From positions 682,001-746,000 of the forward strand of contig NZ_JAFY01000007.1 of NCBI RefSeq assembly GCF_000526375.1: a stretch of 64,000 nt of DNA, given 5' to 3'. The position numbers and the translations under genes are program-made. Of this stretch, positions 17,801 to 28,263 are shown piece by piece. Below the pieces are notes generated by a model. It searched no databases. It worked only from the letters and a program-made list of their open reading frames with translations, and was not told the origin of the DNA. Every line of letters begins with the position of its first letter. Within the stretch, counting starts at the first letter, position 1. The DNA comes from Aminiphilus circumscriptus DSM 16581 (lineage in GTDB: Bacteria > Synergistota > Synergistia > Synergistales > Aminiphilaceae).

Positions 17801-19081
17801 ATGTTTCGATTCGATGGAGGAGACAACAAGGACGGAAAGCGACGGGGCATTCGCTGCTCTTTCTGCGGCAAGGGGCAGAAAGAAGTGTTGAAGATCATCG
17901 CGGGTCCCGGCGTTTACATTTGTAACGAATGCGTAAACCTTTGCAACCTCATTCTCAAGGAAGAAAAAACGCCTCAGGAGGACTTGGCGCTTCCGGAGCC
18001 GAAGGAAACTCCCAGGCCTCACGAAATCAAGGAGTTTCTCGACCAATATGTGATCGGCCAGGACGCGGCAAAGAAAGTACTCGCTGTTGCAGTGTACAAT
18101 CACTTTAAACGCATTGCCTCCATGCAGGAGCCTGATCCTGAGGTGGAACTCTACAAAAGTAACGTTCTTCTCATCGGTCCCACGGGATCGGGCAAGACAC
18201 TTCTTGCACAGAGCCTGGCGAAAAAACTGCAGGTGCCTTTCGCAATGGCCGATGCCACGACACTCACCGAGGCGGGATATGTGGGGGAAGACGTGGAGAA
18301 CATTCTCGTGCGTCTCCTTCAGGCCGCCGATTACGACGTGCAAAGCGCGGAACGGGGGATCATCTACCTCGACGAGGTGGATAAGGTAGGGCGAAAATCC
18401 GAATCCGTGTCCATCACGAGGGATGTCTCCGGAGAAGGAGTGCAGCAGGCATTGCTTCGCATTCTCGAGGGAACTGTCGCCAACGTACCGCCCAAGGGCG
18501 GACGCAAGCACCCCCATCAGGATTTCGTGCAATTGAACACCACGAATATCCTCTTCATCTGTGGAGGTGCCTTCGAGGGAATCGAAAACATTATTGCCCG
18601 GAGAGTCAACAAAAAAGTCATTGGATTCGGCGGACAGGTGCTGAGCAATTCTCGTTCGGACCGCTATTCTCTTCTCAAGGAAGCGCAGCCGGAAGATCTC
18701 ATGGCTTACGGATTCATTCCGGAATTCGTGGGACGTCTTCCCATCATCGCACCTCTCGAGGAGTTGGACACAGAAGCGCTCATGCGCATCCTCGTGGAAC
18801 CCAAAAATGCCCTCGTCAAGCAGTATGTCAAATCCTTCGAAATGGAAGGTGTGACCCTGGAGTTCTCGGAAGAGGCCATTCAGGCCGTGGCTGCCAAGGC
18901 CGCCGCACGCAACACCGGTGCGCGGGGGTTGCGAAGCATCATGGAATCCATCATGTTGGATCTCATGTACATCGTTCCCTCCAGGGCTGAGAAACTCAAG
19001 AAAATCCTTGTCACGAAGGAGACCGTCGAGGACGGAGTCCATCCCGTCGAGATTCGCAAGGACGACAAGGAGGTCGCTTAA
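17801..19081 (+). CDS. clpX: ATP-dependent Clp protease ATP-binding subunit ClpX
   Basis: A 426-residue AAA+ unfoldase partner of ClpP. The N-terminal zinc-binding domain has CSFCGK and CNECVNLC; Walker A is GPTGSGKT; Walker B is IIYLDEVDK; the ClpP-binding loop region and sensor motifs follow in order. Two starts are plausible: ATG 17801 behind AAGGAGGGG (chosen) and ATG 17771 behind AGGAG, which would add ten residues. The end is three bases before lon, and the lon ribosome site lies inside clpX. Confidence 0.95.
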   Translation: MFRFDGGDNKDGKRRGIRCSFCGKGQKEVLKIIAGPGVYICNECVNLCNLILKEEKTPQEDLALPEPKETPRPHEIKEFLDQYVIGQDAAKKVLAVAVYNHFKRIASMQEPDPEVELYKSNVLLIGPTGSGKTLLAQSLAKKLQVPFAMADATTLTEAGYVGEDVENILVRLLQAADYDVQSAERGIIYLDEVDKVGRKSESVSITRDVSGEGVQQALLRILEGTVANVPPKGGRKHPHQDFVQLNTTNILFICGGAFEGIENIIARRVNKKVIGFGGQVLSNSRSDRYSLLKEAQPEDLMAYGFIPEFVGRLPIIAPLEELDTEALMRILVEPKNALVKQYVKSFEMEGVTLEFSEEAIQAVAAKAAARNTGARGLRSIMESIMLDLMYIVPSRAEKLKKILVTKETVEDGVHPVEIRKDDKEVA

Positions 19082-19083
19082 AC

Positions 19084-21426
19084 ATGGGATCCGATTCGCT
19101 CCGGCGTATTCCCGTCCTTCCCGTGCGGGATCTCGTGTTGTTCCCCGGAATTATCGCGCCCCTTTTCGTGGGGCGCCCACGGTCGCTCAAGGCTCTGGAA
19201 GAAGCCATGCTGCGGGACAAGAACATCCTCGTCGTCGCCCAGAAGGAGATGTACGTGGACGACCCCTCCGCTGAGGATCTGTATCACGTGGGAACCCTCT
19301 GCCACGTGCTGCAGATGGTCCGCGTTCCCGACGGGACAACGAAAGCACTCGTGGAAGGCATCGCCAGGGTTGGCGTGGACCGGTATTCTCTCGAGAGGGA
19401 TTATTTCGAAGCGGAGATCAGCCGGATAGAGACGAGCGTGATCCAAACGGACAGGATCGAGGCTCTCCGGCGAAGCATTCTTGAGCAGTTCGAACATTAT
19501 GTAACACTTCATCCGAAAATTCCCAGTGAAGTGGTCATGTCCGTTATGTCCGTCGAAGACCCGGGACAAATGGCAGACCTCATCTCCTCCCATCTGCTCG
19601 TGAAGGTCGCGGAAAAACAGCAGCTTCTTGAGATCCTGGACCCGGAACAGAGAATGGAACACCTCCTGAAGATACTCCTCGGGGAAATCGAGATCCTCGA
19701 GCTGGAGCATGACATTCATGACCGAGTGCGGCGAGAGATGGAACGAAGCCACCGGGAATACTACCTCAAGGAACAGCTCCGGGTCATTCAGGACGAGTTG
19801 GGTAATGGTGAGGGCTCTTCCGAATACGAGGAGTTCACCGACAAAATCACTAAGGCGCGCATGCCCAAGGACGTGGAGAAACGGGCACTGAAAGAGTTGG
19901 AACGTTTCACCAAAATGCCTCCCATGTCGGCGGAAGCCACGGTGGTACGGGCCTATATCGACTGGCTCGTTTCCCTGCCGTGGCAAAAGCAGTCCAAGGA
20001 TCGACTCGATCTTGCCCTCGCGAAGAATGTGCTCGAGGAAGACCATTACGGGCTCGAAGAGGTGAAGGAGAGAATTCTCGAGTTCCTCGCCGTTCGCAAG
20101 AGAGCGCGCCAGGACGTGCGAGGACAGGTCCTTTGCTTCGTCGGACCTCCCGGCGTGGGAAAGACGTCCCTTGGACGCTCCATCGCAAGGGCGTTGAACA
20201 GGAAATTCGTCAACATGTCTCTTGGAGGCATGCGCGACGAGGCAGAGATTCGCGGACATCGGCGAACCTATGTGGGAGCGCTTCCCGGACGGATCATTCA
20301 AAAAATTCGGAGTTGCGGCACCAAAAATCCCGTGATGCTTCTCGACGAGATCGACAAAATCGGCGTGGATTTTCGCGGTGACCCCGCAGCGGCCTTACTG
20401 GAAGTACTCGATCCGGAACAGAACCATCTCTTCACCGATCATTTTCTGGAGGTCCCTTTCGATCTCAGCAGAGTTCTTTTTCTGACCACCGCAAATGTGG
20501 CGCACACCATTCCGCGTCCACTGCTCGACAGAATGGAAGTGATTCACATTCCCGGCTATGTCATGGAAGAAAAGCTTTACATCGCCCGGAGGCACCTCCT
20601 GCCGAAGGTGCTCCATGAACACGGCCTGACGAAGGATGATGTTCTCGTCTACGACAAGGCGATCAAGAAAATCGTCAGCGAATATACTCGTGAGGCAGGG
20701 GTGCGGAACCTGGAGCGACAGCTCTCGAAGCTTGCCAGAAAGGCTACGAGGGAGATCGTCGAAGCAGATGAGAGAAAAGAGCAAAAGACGCTTCCCGTGA
20801 GGGTCACCGCCGCGCAGATCAAGACTTATCTGGGACCTCCTCTCACGAAGGACACCCGTATTCCCAAGGAACCCAGCGAAGGAACCGTCATCGGTCTCGC
20901 CTGGACTGAAACGGGTGGGGACGTTCTGGTCATCGAAACGGTGACGATGAAAGGGAAGGGGAACATCACACTCACCGGAAACCTGGGAAATATCATGCAG
21001 GAATCGGCTCGAACAGCCCTTGGCTACATCAAGGCCAATGCCGACGCCCTCGGCATTCCGGAGATTGCCTGGGATGAAACGGACCTCCATGTGCATGTTC
21101 CGGAAGGTGCCATCCCCAAAGACGGTCCCTCCGCCGGAGTGACACTCGCCACGGGCATTCTTTCGGCTCTCTCCCACAGGCAAGTCCGACACGAGTTCGC
21201 TATGACAGGCGAGATCACGCTTCGGGGAAACGTCCTCCCTGTGGGAGGCATCCGGGAAAAAGTTCTCGCGGCAAAGCGACAGGGTATCCGACAGGTCATC
21301 CTCCCCGAGGGGAACAGGGTTGACCTTGAAAGTCTCGCTCCCTGGGTGCGACGCGGGCTTGACTTCATTCTGGTGCAGCATGTTTCGGAAGTGCTCCGTA
21401 CGGCACTCTTGGAAGAAAAAGCATGA
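19084..21426 (+). CDS. lon: ATP-dependent protease Lon (LonA)
   Basis: A 780-residue Lon protease: N-terminal substrate-binding domain, AAA+ module with Walker [10 protein letters not shown] starting near residue 354 and Walker B MLLDEIDK, then the peptidase domain with the Ser683 (DGPSAGV) and Lys726 ([12 protein letters not shown]) dyad. The length matches LonA (about 780). AAGGAGG in the clpX tail supports ATG 19084. The stop overlaps engB as ATGA, so translation is coupled. Confidence 0.97.
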   Translation: MGSDSLRRIPVLPVRDLVLFPGIIAPLFVGRPRSLKALEEAMLRDKNILVVAQKEMYVDDPSAEDLYHVGTLCHVLQMVRVPDGTTKALVEGIARVGVDRYSLERDYFEAEISRIETSVIQTDRIEALRRSILEQFEHYVTLHPKIPSEVVMSVMSVEDPGQMADLISSHLLVKVAEKQQLLEILDPEQRMEHLLKILLGEIEILELEHDIHDRVRREMERSHREYYLKEQLRVIQDELGNGEGSSEYEEFTDKITKARMPKDVEKRALKELERFTKMPPMSAEATVVRAYIDWLVSLPWQKQSKDRLDLALAKNVLEEDHYGLEEVKERILEFLAVRKRARQDVRGQVLCFVGPPGVGKTSLGRSIARALNRKFVNMSLGGMRDEAEIRGHRRTYVGALPGRIIQKIRSCGTKNPVMLLDEIDKIGVDFRGDPAAALLEVLDPEQNHLFTDHFLEVPFDLSRVLFLTTANVAHTIPRPLLDRMEVIHIPGYVMEEKLYIARRHLLPKVLHEHGLTKDDVLVYDKAIKKIVSEYTREAGVRNLERQLSKLARKATREIVEADERKEQKTLPVRVTAAQIKTYLGPPLTKDTRIPKEPSEGTVIGLAWTETGGDVLVIETVTMKGKGNITLTGNLGNIMQESARTALGYIKANADALGIPEIAWDETDLHVHVPEGAIPKDGPSAGVTLATGILSALSHRQVRHEFAMTGEITLRGNVLPVGGIREKVLAAKRQGIRQVILPEGNRVDLESLAPWVRRGLDFILVQHVSEVLRTALLEEKA

Positions 21427-22046
21427 TCCTCTGGAAAGCCGGCCTTTTGTCCACGTGTTACACGCCAGCGCAGTTCCCTCCGGCTCGTCTTCGGGAAATC
21501 GCGCTGGTCGGGCGATCCAATGTGGGCAAATCGACACTCGTGAACAAGCTTCTCGGACAACGTCTCGCTCACGTGAGCAACACGCCCGGAAAAACTCGAA
21601 GCATCAATTTTTTCTCCATCATCTGCGAGTCCGAGAACGTCTCATTTCTGCTGGTGGATCTTCCCGGGTATGGTTTTGCGAAACGGGGGAAGAGCGAGCA
21701 GCAGAAGTGGAAGATGCTTGTCGAGGAATACCTGCTCCGAAGAGAATCCCTCGCTCTCGTGCTCCAGCTCGTCGATTTTCGGCACGGACTCTTGGATAAC
21801 GACCGGATTTTCCAGCAATGGGCCCGCGGAAACGACATTCCGGTTCAGGTAGTTTTCACGAAAGCCGACAAGATCGCCCGGGGAAAGCACAGAGAATACC
21901 TGGAGCGCTATCTTTCTCGGAGCGTTTTTACGAGGACGGTACCACACATTACCGGTGCCGCCTCCGGACTGGGTGTGGAAGAATTGAAACTGTTCCTCAC
22001 GGCTTTTTCGAGCCAAAACGCTTCCGGTCAAGCCACCGAGGCTTGA
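21423..22046 (+). CDS. engB: Ribosome biogenesis GTP-binding protein EngB/YsxC
   Basis: A 207-residue GTPase needed for large ribosomal subunit assembly. G1 is GRSNVGKST near residue 30, G3 is DLPGYGFA, and G4 is FTKADK. The clpX-lon-engB order is conserved in many bacteria. ATG 21423 overlaps the lon stop. The C-terminal tail is short and polar. Confidence 0.95.
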   Translation: MILWKAGLLSTCYTPAQFPPARLREIALVGRSNVGKSTLVNKLLGQRLAHVSNTPGKTRSINFFSIICESENVSFLLVDLPGYGFAKRGKSEQQKWKMLVEEYLLRRESLALVLQLVDFRHGLLDNDRIFQQWARGNDIPVQVVFTKADKIARGKHREYLERYLSRSVFTRTVPHITGAASGLGVEELKLFLTAFSSQNASGQATEA

Positions 22047-22067
22047 TATGACAGAGGAGGGTATACG

Positions 22068-24761
22068 GTGGACGCAACGCGAGAAATCGGCAAAGCCTAC
22101 GATCCAGATCCCATCGAAGATAAATGGTACGCCTGGTGGACGGCGCGAGGACTCTTCCACGGTGAAGCCGACGCCGAAGGCGAAGCTTTCAGCATTGTCA
22201 TCCCTCCTCCCAATGTAACCGGCTCACTCCACATGGGACACGCCCTGAACAACACGCTTCAGGACATTATCTGTCGTTACAAACGTATGTGCGGATGCAA
22301 CGTTCTCTGGCTTCCTGGAACGGACCATGCGGGCATCGCCACGCAAAACGTGGTGGAGCGACACTTGTCCCAGGAGGGACTTTCTCGTCACGACATAGGA
22401 AGAGAGGCCTTTGAACAGCGGGTTTGGTCGTGGAAGGAGCAGTACGGAAGCCGGATCATCCGCCAGCTCCAGAAGCTCGGCGCCTCCTGCGACTGGAGGC
22501 GAGAGCGCTTCACCATGGACGAAGGACTTTCCAGGGCTGTCCGTGAGGTTTTCGTAAAACTTTACGAAAAAGATCTGATTTACAAAGGGAAATACATCAT
22601 CAACTGGTGTCCCCGATGCAACACGGCTCTTTCCGATCTCGAAGTGGAACACGAGGAAACGTCCGGCAAGCTCTATTTCGTGACCTATCCCTTCGCCGAC
22701 GGTGGACGGGAAGAGGATGGCGCATCCTTCGGTGTCACCATTGCGACGACGAGGCCCGAAACGATCCTCGGCGACGTCGCGATTGCCGTGCATCCCAGAG
22801 ATGAGCGAAATCGCCACCTCATCGGTAGAACCGTCCTCGTGCCTCTTGTGGACAGGCCTGTCCCCGTCATCGAGGACAACATGGTGGATCCCGAGTTCGG
22901 AACGGGATGTGTGAAGATCACACCTGCCCATGACCCGAACGATTTCCTGGTGGGATTGCGGCACGGTCTCGAACAGATCCAGGTCGTGGACGACAAGGGA
23001 ATCATGAACGACAGCGCGGGGAGATACGCCGGGCTTGATCGCTTCGAGGCCAGGGCCGCCGTCGTCCGCGATCTTGAGGCGAAGAATCTGTTGCTGCGGA
23101 TGGAGGAACATGATCACGCGGTGGGGCACTGCTACCGCTGTCGGACAATCATCGAACCCTATCTTTCCGAACAGTGGTTCGTCCGCACCAAACCCCTCGC
23201 AGAGGCTGGAGTTCAGGCGGTCAAGGACGGACGTATCCGCTGGGTGCCCGAGCAGTGGGTAAACACATATTACCAGTGGATGGAGAATATTCGGGACTGG
23301 TGCATCTCCAGGCAACTCTGGTGGGGACATCGAATTCCCGCTTGGACGTGCGAAGAGTGTGGTACCCTTGTCGTGGCGAACGAGACGCCGAAAAAGTGCG
23401 GAAAATGTGGTGGCACACAGCTTACCCAGGAAGAGGATGTGCTCGACACGTGGTTCAGCAGTGCGCTCTGGCCTTTTTCCACATTCGGCTGGCCCGAGCG
23501 GACGAAGGAGTTATCTCGCTATTATCCCACATCTCTTCTCATCACCGGATTCGACATCATCTTCTTCTGGGTGTCACGCATGATCATGATGGGGCTGGAG
23601 TTCATGAATGACGTTCCTTTCCGGGACGTGTACATCCACGCTCTCGTCCGGGATGAACAGGGACAGAAAATGAGCAAGTCCAAGGGAAACGTGATCGACC
23701 CGTTGGACGTCATCGAGCAATACGGTGCGGACTCGCTTCGGCTCACGCTCGCGGCACTCACGACGCAAGGTCGGGATATCTTCCTGAGCGCTTCCAGGAT
23801 CGAAACGTATCGCTTTTTTCTGAACAAGCTCTGGAATGCTTCCAGGTTCGCCCTCATGAACCTGGAGGACGAAACATCTTCTTTTGAGAAACGCGATCTC
23901 CTTTCTCTGGAAAAGTCCACCGGACTCCGCTTTCACGACCGTTGGATCCTTTCAAGAACAAGGGAAATGGTGACGTCGACGACACGGCATTTCGACGGTT
24001 ATTTCTTCGGAGAAGCCGCACGCGGGCTTTACGAGTTCGTCTGGGGCGAGCTTTGCGATTGGTATCTGGAGATGGCGAAACCGGCATTGCGCGGCGAAGA
24101 GGGGCCGGAGAGGAAACGCGCTACCCGGGAGGTTCTGCGGGAAGTCTTCTCCGTGACACTGCAGCTGCTTCATCCCGTCATTCCCTTTGTCACGGAAGAA
24201 CTCTGGCATGCCTTCGGATTCGGCGAGGCTTCCATTGAGGAATCGCACTGGCCGAAACCGGAGCATATCCCTCTCCACCTCGACAAAGACGACGACATGG
24301 CGTTTTTCCAGGATTTAGTGAAGAATATTCGTAATCTCCGGGCAGAGGCGCGCCTTTCTCCCCAAACCGTGGCACCTCGGGTGGTTCTGGTCGTACCCGA
24401 GAAAAAGGACCGGTGCTTTCTCGCTTCCTGCGAGGACCTTGTCCGTTTGCTCACCCGGGTAGAGACACTGCTCATTCTTGGAGAGGCAACAAATCTTCCC
24501 CGTTCACTCTCCGCCGTCCTGCCGAAGGCAGTGGCCTATTTGGAGGTGTCGGAATTCTTGGACGTTGACGCGGAGATCGCCCGCCTCGCACAGGAACTGG
24601 AGAAGCTCGACAAGGATATGGCCATGAGCGAAAAGAAACTCTCCAATGAAAGTTTCCTCCTTCGGGCACCTCAGGATGTTGTTGAAAAGGAGAGAGCCCG
24701 CCTTGCCGAGTCGGAGAACAGAAAGCGACGGATTCTCGAAAATCTCGAGAGTCTCCGGTAG
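22068..24761 (+). CDS. valS: Valine--tRNA ligase
   Basis: An 897-residue class I synthetase. The HIGH-type motif is PPNVTGSLHMGHA (near residue 46), followed by the CP1 editing domain, the tryptophan-rich catalytic segment (CISRQLWWGHRIPAW), KMSKSKGN, an anticodon-binding domain, and a C-terminal coiled-coil arm of about 65 residues with many Glu, Lys and Leu. GTG 22068 is behind GAGGAGGG. Domain order is complete. Confidence 0.96.
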   Translation: MDATREIGKAYDPDPIEDKWYAWWTARGLFHGEADAEGEAFSIVIPPPNVTGSLHMGHALNNTLQDIICRYKRMCGCNVLWLPGTDHAGIATQNVVERHLSQEGLSRHDIGREAFEQRVWSWKEQYGSRIIRQLQKLGASCDWRRERFTMDEGLSRAVREVFVKLYEKDLIYKGKYIINWCPRCNTALSDLEVEHEETSGKLYFVTYPFADGGREEDGASFGVTIATTRPETILGDVAIAVHPRDERNRHLIGRTVLVPLVDRPVPVIEDNMVDPEFGTGCVKITPAHDPNDFLVGLRHGLEQIQVVDDKGIMNDSAGRYAGLDRFEARAAVVRDLEAKNLLLRMEEHDHAVGHCYRCRTIIEPYLSEQWFVRTKPLAEAGVQAVKDGRIRWVPEQWVNTYYQWMENIRDWCISRQLWWGHRIPAWTCEECGTLVVANETPKKCGKCGGTQLTQEEDVLDTWFSSALWPFSTFGWPERTKELSRYYPTSLLITGFDIIFFWVSRMIMMGLEFMNDVPFRDVYIHALVRDEQGQKMSKSKGNVIDPLDVIEQYGADSLRLTLAALTTQGRDIFLSASRIETYRFFLNKLWNASRFALMNLEDETSSFEKRDLLSLEKSTGLRFHDRWILSRTREMVTSTTRHFDGYFFGEAARGLYEFVWGELCDWYLEMAKPALRGEEGPERKRATREVLREVFSVTLQLLHPVIPFVTEELWHAFGFGEASIEESHWPKPEHIPLHLDKDDDMAFFQDLVKNIRNLRAEARLSPQTVAPRVVLVVPEKKDRCFLASCEDLVRLLTRVETLLILGEATNLPRSLSAVLPKAVAYLEVSEFLDVDAEIARLAQELEKLDKDMAMSEKKLSNESFLLRAPQDVVEKERARLAESENRKRRILENLESLR

Positions 24762-24770
24762 CGTCGAGCA

Positions 24771-26102
24771 GTGAAGAACGGAATCCGAGCGGCTTTTGCC
24801 GCCATTGAGACGCGCCTTTTGAAAGCGGCAAGCCCGGGCATCCGTCCGGGCTTGTCCCGTTTGGCCCGCCTGCTCCGCCGCCTAGGGAATCCGGAAAACG
24901 ATTTTCCGGCCATTCATGTAGTGGGAACCAACGGGAAGGGATCCACCGCAGCATCTCTGGACGCGATTTTTCGCTGCTCAGGCAGACGATCCGCACTGTA
25001 CACGAGTCCTCATCTCGACATTCTCGGGGAACGTCTCCGAATGAACGGAACGAGTGTTTCTCCAACACTCTGGGAGGCGGAAGAGGACATGCTTTATCGT
25101 GCGCTGCGGGAAGATCCGTTTCTCCGGCAGATGCCACCGACCTTTTTTGAACTTCTCACCGCACTTTGTTTCTGTGTTCTCCGGAGCGCAGCTCCCGACG
25201 TGGTTGTCATGGAAGCCGGCATGGGGGGTAGACTCGATGCCACGAACGCAGCGAAACAGGTTCTACTGTCCGTTATCACACCAGTCGCCCTCGATCACGA
25301 GGAATATCTCGGCACATCACTCCATTCCATAGGGATGGAAAAATTCGCCGTTGTCCGCCCGAGGACCCCTGCACTCTATTCCGGAGAACCCCCCGAACTC
25401 GAAGAACTCTTCCTCGAGCGGTGCTCCCTCGCAAAGGCTGAACCCTACGTGTTTCGCCGCACCTGGCACGTGGAGCATCCTGTGGTTGAGGAAGAGGGGT
25501 GTTCCTACGAGCTTTTCGGCCCGGGATTTGACGGAAAGGTGCTCAAGACGTCTCTCGTAGGAAGGCATCAGATCAACAACAGCGCACTCGCTGCCGCTGG
25601 GGCCATTCTCCTTGGACAACGCATACCGGGAATCACGTCTTCCAGTATCCAGGCCGGTCTCAAGGCAACGGACTGGCCTGGCAGAGGAGAATTGCTGCCC
25701 GGATCCCCCCCGATTCTCCTTGATGGGGCACATAATCCTCACGGCGCCCGTGCGCTTGCCTCTCTACTCCGGGATGTCTGGGGAAAAACGCAGCCAAAGA
25801 CGATCCTCTTTGCCGCCATGCGGGACAAAGATTCGAAGAGTTCCCTGGAACTCCTGCGCCCGGTGGCGGATCGTCTGATTTGTACCTCCGTTCCCGGCAT
25901 GTCCCGCTGTGAAACCTCCGCCGTTCTCGTCGAAATGGCCAAAGCGGCGGGATGGACCTCGCCCGTCAGTGAGGAGGATCCTCTCCGTGCTCTTGCCATG
26001 GCCGAACAAAGTGCGTCGATGGTAGTGGTGTGCGGCAGCCTTTATCTTGTCGGTTGGATGCGCAGCCGGCTCGTTCCGGAGAGGAGGATCGACTTTGCCT
26101 GA
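24771..26102 (+). CDS. folC: Folylpolyglutamate synthase / dihydrofolate synthase
   Basis: A 443-residue Mur-ligase-like ATPase that adds glutamate to folates. P-loop GTNGKGSTA near residue 50, the MEAGMGGRLDATN segment, and DGAHNPHGA near residue 322 are family hallmarks. Start GTG 24771 is nine bases after the valS stop. The ribosome site is weak (GTCGAGCAG), but the downstream N-terminus is family-like. valS-folC order is common in Firmicutes and Synergistota. Confidence 0.93.
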   Translation: MKNGIRAAFAAIETRLLKAASPGIRPGLSRLARLLRRLGNPENDFPAIHVVGTNGKGSTAASLDAIFRCSGRRSALYTSPHLDILGERLRMNGTSVSPTLWEAEEDMLYRALREDPFLRQMPPTFFELLTALCFCVLRSAAPDVVVMEAGMGGRLDATNAAKQVLLSVITPVALDHEEYLGTSLHSIGMEKFAVVRPRTPALYSGEPPELEELFLERCSLAKAEPYVFRRTWHVEHPVVEEEGCSYELFGPGFDGKVLKTSLVGRHQINNSALAAAGAILLGQRIPGITSSSIQAGLKATDWPGRGELLPGSPPILLDGAHNPHGARALASLLRDVWGKTQPKTILFAAMRDKDSKSSLELLRPVADRLICTSVPGMSRCETSAVLVEMAKAAGWTSPVSEEDPLRALAMAEQSASMVVVCGSLYLVGWMRSRLVPERRIDFA

Positions 26103-26910
26103 CTTTCTCATCACCTGGAGGCAGGAAAAAGGCACATGGATCCTCGACTGGTTTCCCGGAAAGACCTTTGCGAATGTTCAGGTGCATCTCTTTGCGAAAG
26201 GCCCTGTGACAGAGTCCGCGGAGGGCGACCCTCAACGAATTTGGCATGCCCTTTCGGGAAAAGATTCGTCTCCTCTTCTGGCACCGAGACAGGTTCACGG
26301 TGCGGCTGTCGTCGATGCACTTCCGCTTTGGAGCCTTCCACATCGCCCGAGAGCGGACGGCATCTTCCTGAACAGACCCGGAATCTGGGGCAGCCTCCGT
26401 TTTGCCGACTGCCTCCCCGTAGTCGTGGTCGGCAGTGTTCCGTCACTCTGGTGTCTACTTCTCCATTCAGGCTACGGAGGAACTGTGGCGAACATGGCGG
26501 GCAGAGCCGTGCGTCGCCTCGTGACAAAACACGGTTCGGAGATCCTTGAAGATGCGGTAGTGCTGCTCGCTCCATCCATCGGGCGCTGCTGCTATTGCAG
26601 AGACGAGAATGACCCGATGACGAGACGAGGCATGGAGCTTCTTCCTTCCGAGGGATGGGATAGGCGCGGGGAAAAGATCTTTTTCGATCTGAGACGAATC
26701 GTCGCGTTTCAACTCACCGCTGAGGGAATACGCACGGCGAATATCCATGATGTGGATTGCTGTACCAAGTGCTCTCCAGAGAGGCTTCACTCCTACCGAG
26801 GAGGCGATCTGCATTCACGTTCGTTTCTCCTGGCGGGAATTTCCGAAGGAGTCCACAAAAGGCGATACTGGTGGGAGAACAGTAATAGCGGGAATTTACC
26901 CGTTCAGTAG
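26095..26910 (+). CDS. pgeF: YfiH/PgeF-family purine nucleoside phosphorylase or laccase-domain protein
   Basis: A 271-residue protein of the YfiH (DUF152, multicopper polyphenol oxidase-like) family. Bacterial members act on purine nucleosides, or correct muropeptide errors (PgeF). Motifs seen: FADCLPVV (metal-binding Cys), LHSGYGGT (HAGWRG-type with His) and CCYCRDEN. I chose TTG 26095 behind GAGAGGAGG; this overlaps folC by eight bases. The C-terminal CCTKCSPERLHSYR is the usual ending block. Which of the proposed activities applies cannot be told from sequence. Confidence 0.85.
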   Translation: MPDFLITWRQEKGTWILDWFPGKTFANVQVHLFAKGPVTESAEGDPQRIWHALSGKDSSPLLAPRQVHGAAVVDALPLWSLPHRPRADGIFLNRPGIWGSLRFADCLPVVVVGSVPSLWCLLLHSGYGGTVANMAGRAVRRLVTKHGSEILEDAVVLLAPSIGRCCYCRDENDPMTRRGMELLPSEGWDRRGEKIFFDLRRIVAFQLTAEGIRTANIHDVDCCTKCSPERLHSYRGGDLHSRSFLLAGISEGVHKRRYWWENSNSGNLPVQ

Positions 26911-26930
26911 AAGATCGAAGGAGATGGAGC

Positions 26931-27905
26931 GTGGTCGGTATGGGTCCGGTACGTGTCGGCGTCGTCGGAGTGGGGCACCTCGGTTGCCATCATGCCCGCG
27001 TATATACGGAAATCCTGGGAACGCAGCTCGTCGGTGTCGTGGACACTAACGAAGAACGGGCCTGTGCTGTCGGCGAAACGCTGCGGGTACCTCATTTCTT
27101 CAGTTTCGAGGAATTTGCCGCCGCCGCGCAGCCCGATGCGGTCAGTATCGTGGTACCCACTCATGCCCACTACAATGTCACCCGACAGGCTCTTGAAAAA
27201 GGCATTCACGTGCTCGTCGAAAAGCCCGTCACTTCCACGGTCGAGGAAGCCGAAGTCCTTCTGCGAATCGCAGCGGAAAGAAACCTGGTCCTTCAGGTGG
27301 GACACATTGAGCGTTTTAACAGCGCGATGCAGCATGTAGCCAATATCGTGCATGCGCCTCTCTTTCTCCAGTCTCGGAGACTCGGCCCCTTTTCCCCTCG
27401 GATAAGCGACGTGGGAGTCGTCCTTGATCTCATGATCCACGATATCGACATCATCCTCTCTCTCGTCCACTCGGAAATCGTCGACATTTCCGCAATGGGA
27501 AGTTCCGTACGTTCCAACTTCGAAGACGTGGCCTCCGCCCAGATCCGCTTCGCCAACGGAGCGATGGCGCACATCCTTGTGAGCCGGGTCTCCGAAAGGC
27601 GTCTCCGTCAACTTGAGATCATGGAGGCAGAGCGCTATATTTCCGTCAACTATGAGACGCAGGACGTGTCCATTCATCATTGCGTTCGGGAAAACGGAAG
27701 CGGCCTTGTGGAAGTGGTGGAGCATCCCGTCTTTCCGAAAAAGGAACCTCTCAAGCTTGAATTGCAGCATTTCGTTTCGTGTGTTCGGGAAGGACGCCAA
27801 CCTCTCGTCGGTATCAGCGACGGCAAACGCGCCCTTGAAGTGGCAATAGCAGTGCTTCGACAAATTTCCACTCCCGAGAAAAATCTTTCGGAGGCTGCAG
27901 TCTGA
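26931..27905 (+). CDS. Gfo/Idh/MocA-family NAD(P)-dependent oxidoreductase
   Basis: A 324-residue oxidoreductase. The N-terminal Rossmann fold has GVVGVGHLGCHHARVY (about residues 9-24), and the EKPV motif near residue 97 is the usual catalytic and cofactor-binding element. A C-terminal alpha/beta substrate domain follows. It resembles sugar or inositol dehydrogenases of this family, including UDP-GlcNAc 3-dehydrogenase types, but no partner aminotransferase is next to it, so the substrate is left open. Start GTG 26931 is 10 bases after AAGGAG; ATG 26940 is an alternative. A strong terminator follows. Confidence 0.82.
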   Translation: MVGMGPVRVGVVGVGHLGCHHARVYTEILGTQLVGVVDTNEERACAVGETLRVPHFFSFEEFAAAAQPDAVSIVVPTHAHYNVTRQALEKGIHVLVEKPVTSTVEEAEVLLRIAAERNLVLQVGHIERFNSAMQHVANIVHAPLFLQSRRLGPFSPRISDVGVVLDLMIHDIDIILSLVHSEIVDISAMGSSVRSNFEDVASAQIRFANGAMAHILVSRVSERRLRQLEIMEAERYISVNYETQDVSIHHCVRENGSGLVEVVEHPVFPKKEPLKLELQHFVSCVREGRQPLVGISDGKRALEVAIAVLRQISTPEKNLSEAAV

Positions 27906-27960
27906 CCCACCTGATTTCTCCCGATCCCACTCGCGAAAGAAAAGCATCCAAGTCGTCCGA

Positions 27961-27993
27961 AAAAAGAGGAGAAGCGTTTCTCCTCTTTTTTTT
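27961..27993 (+). terminator. Rho-independent terminator
   Basis: A 10-bp perfect stem AAGAGGAGAA/TTCTCCTCTT with loop GCGT, extended by A-T pairs, and an eight-T tail. It ends the tig-to-oxidoreductase run. Confidence 0.92.
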
Positions 27994-28004
27994 ATGCTTT
28001 TTTT

Positions 28005-28013
28005 TGGTATGCT
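28005..28013 (+). promoter_or_regulatory. Possible extended -10 promoter
   Basis: TGGTATGCT fits an extended -10 (TGn plus TATGCT), 26 bases before the small membrane protein gene and right after a terminator. There is no clear -35. Confidence 0.4.
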
Positions 28014-28039
28014 CTTGAAGGAAGTGGAGGTGCTTCACC

Positions 28040-28255
28040 ATGCCCAGTGTGAACGTCCAAGCTCTTCTGTCCATCGGCCTTTTTCTTCTTGCATTGCTTC
28101 TTGCCCGAAGTGTCAATAACATCAATCGAGGAATCTGGCCCGGAGGTTCTGTCTGGGTTTTTTATTTACGTGTCCTTCTGGGGTTTGTCTTCACTGCTTC
28201 CATCGCATTCGCCTTTTACGCGTTTGCGGGAATCGACATTCTGGGCAGAAGGTAG
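28040..28255 (+). CDS. Small two-helix membrane protein of unknown function
   Basis: A 71-residue protein with two predicted membrane helices (about residues 7-22 and 39-62) joined by a short polar loop with NNINRGIWPGGS. GGAGGTG lies about ten bases before ATG 28040. I do not recognise the family. It is eight bases upstream of the exported TPR/propeller gene, is probably co-transcribed with it, and may work with it at the membrane (inference). Confidence 0.7.
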   Translation: MPSVNVQALLSIGLFLLALLLARSVNNINRGIWPGGSVWVFYLRVLLGFVFTASIAFAFYAFAGIDILGRR

Positions 28256-28263
28256 GTCTCAGC

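Noticed and set aside
26931-27905. Assignment as UDP-GlcNAc 3-dehydrogenase GnnA
   Set aside because: The fold fits, but the partner aminotransferase GnnB and lipid A genes are not adjacent, so the substrate is left open.
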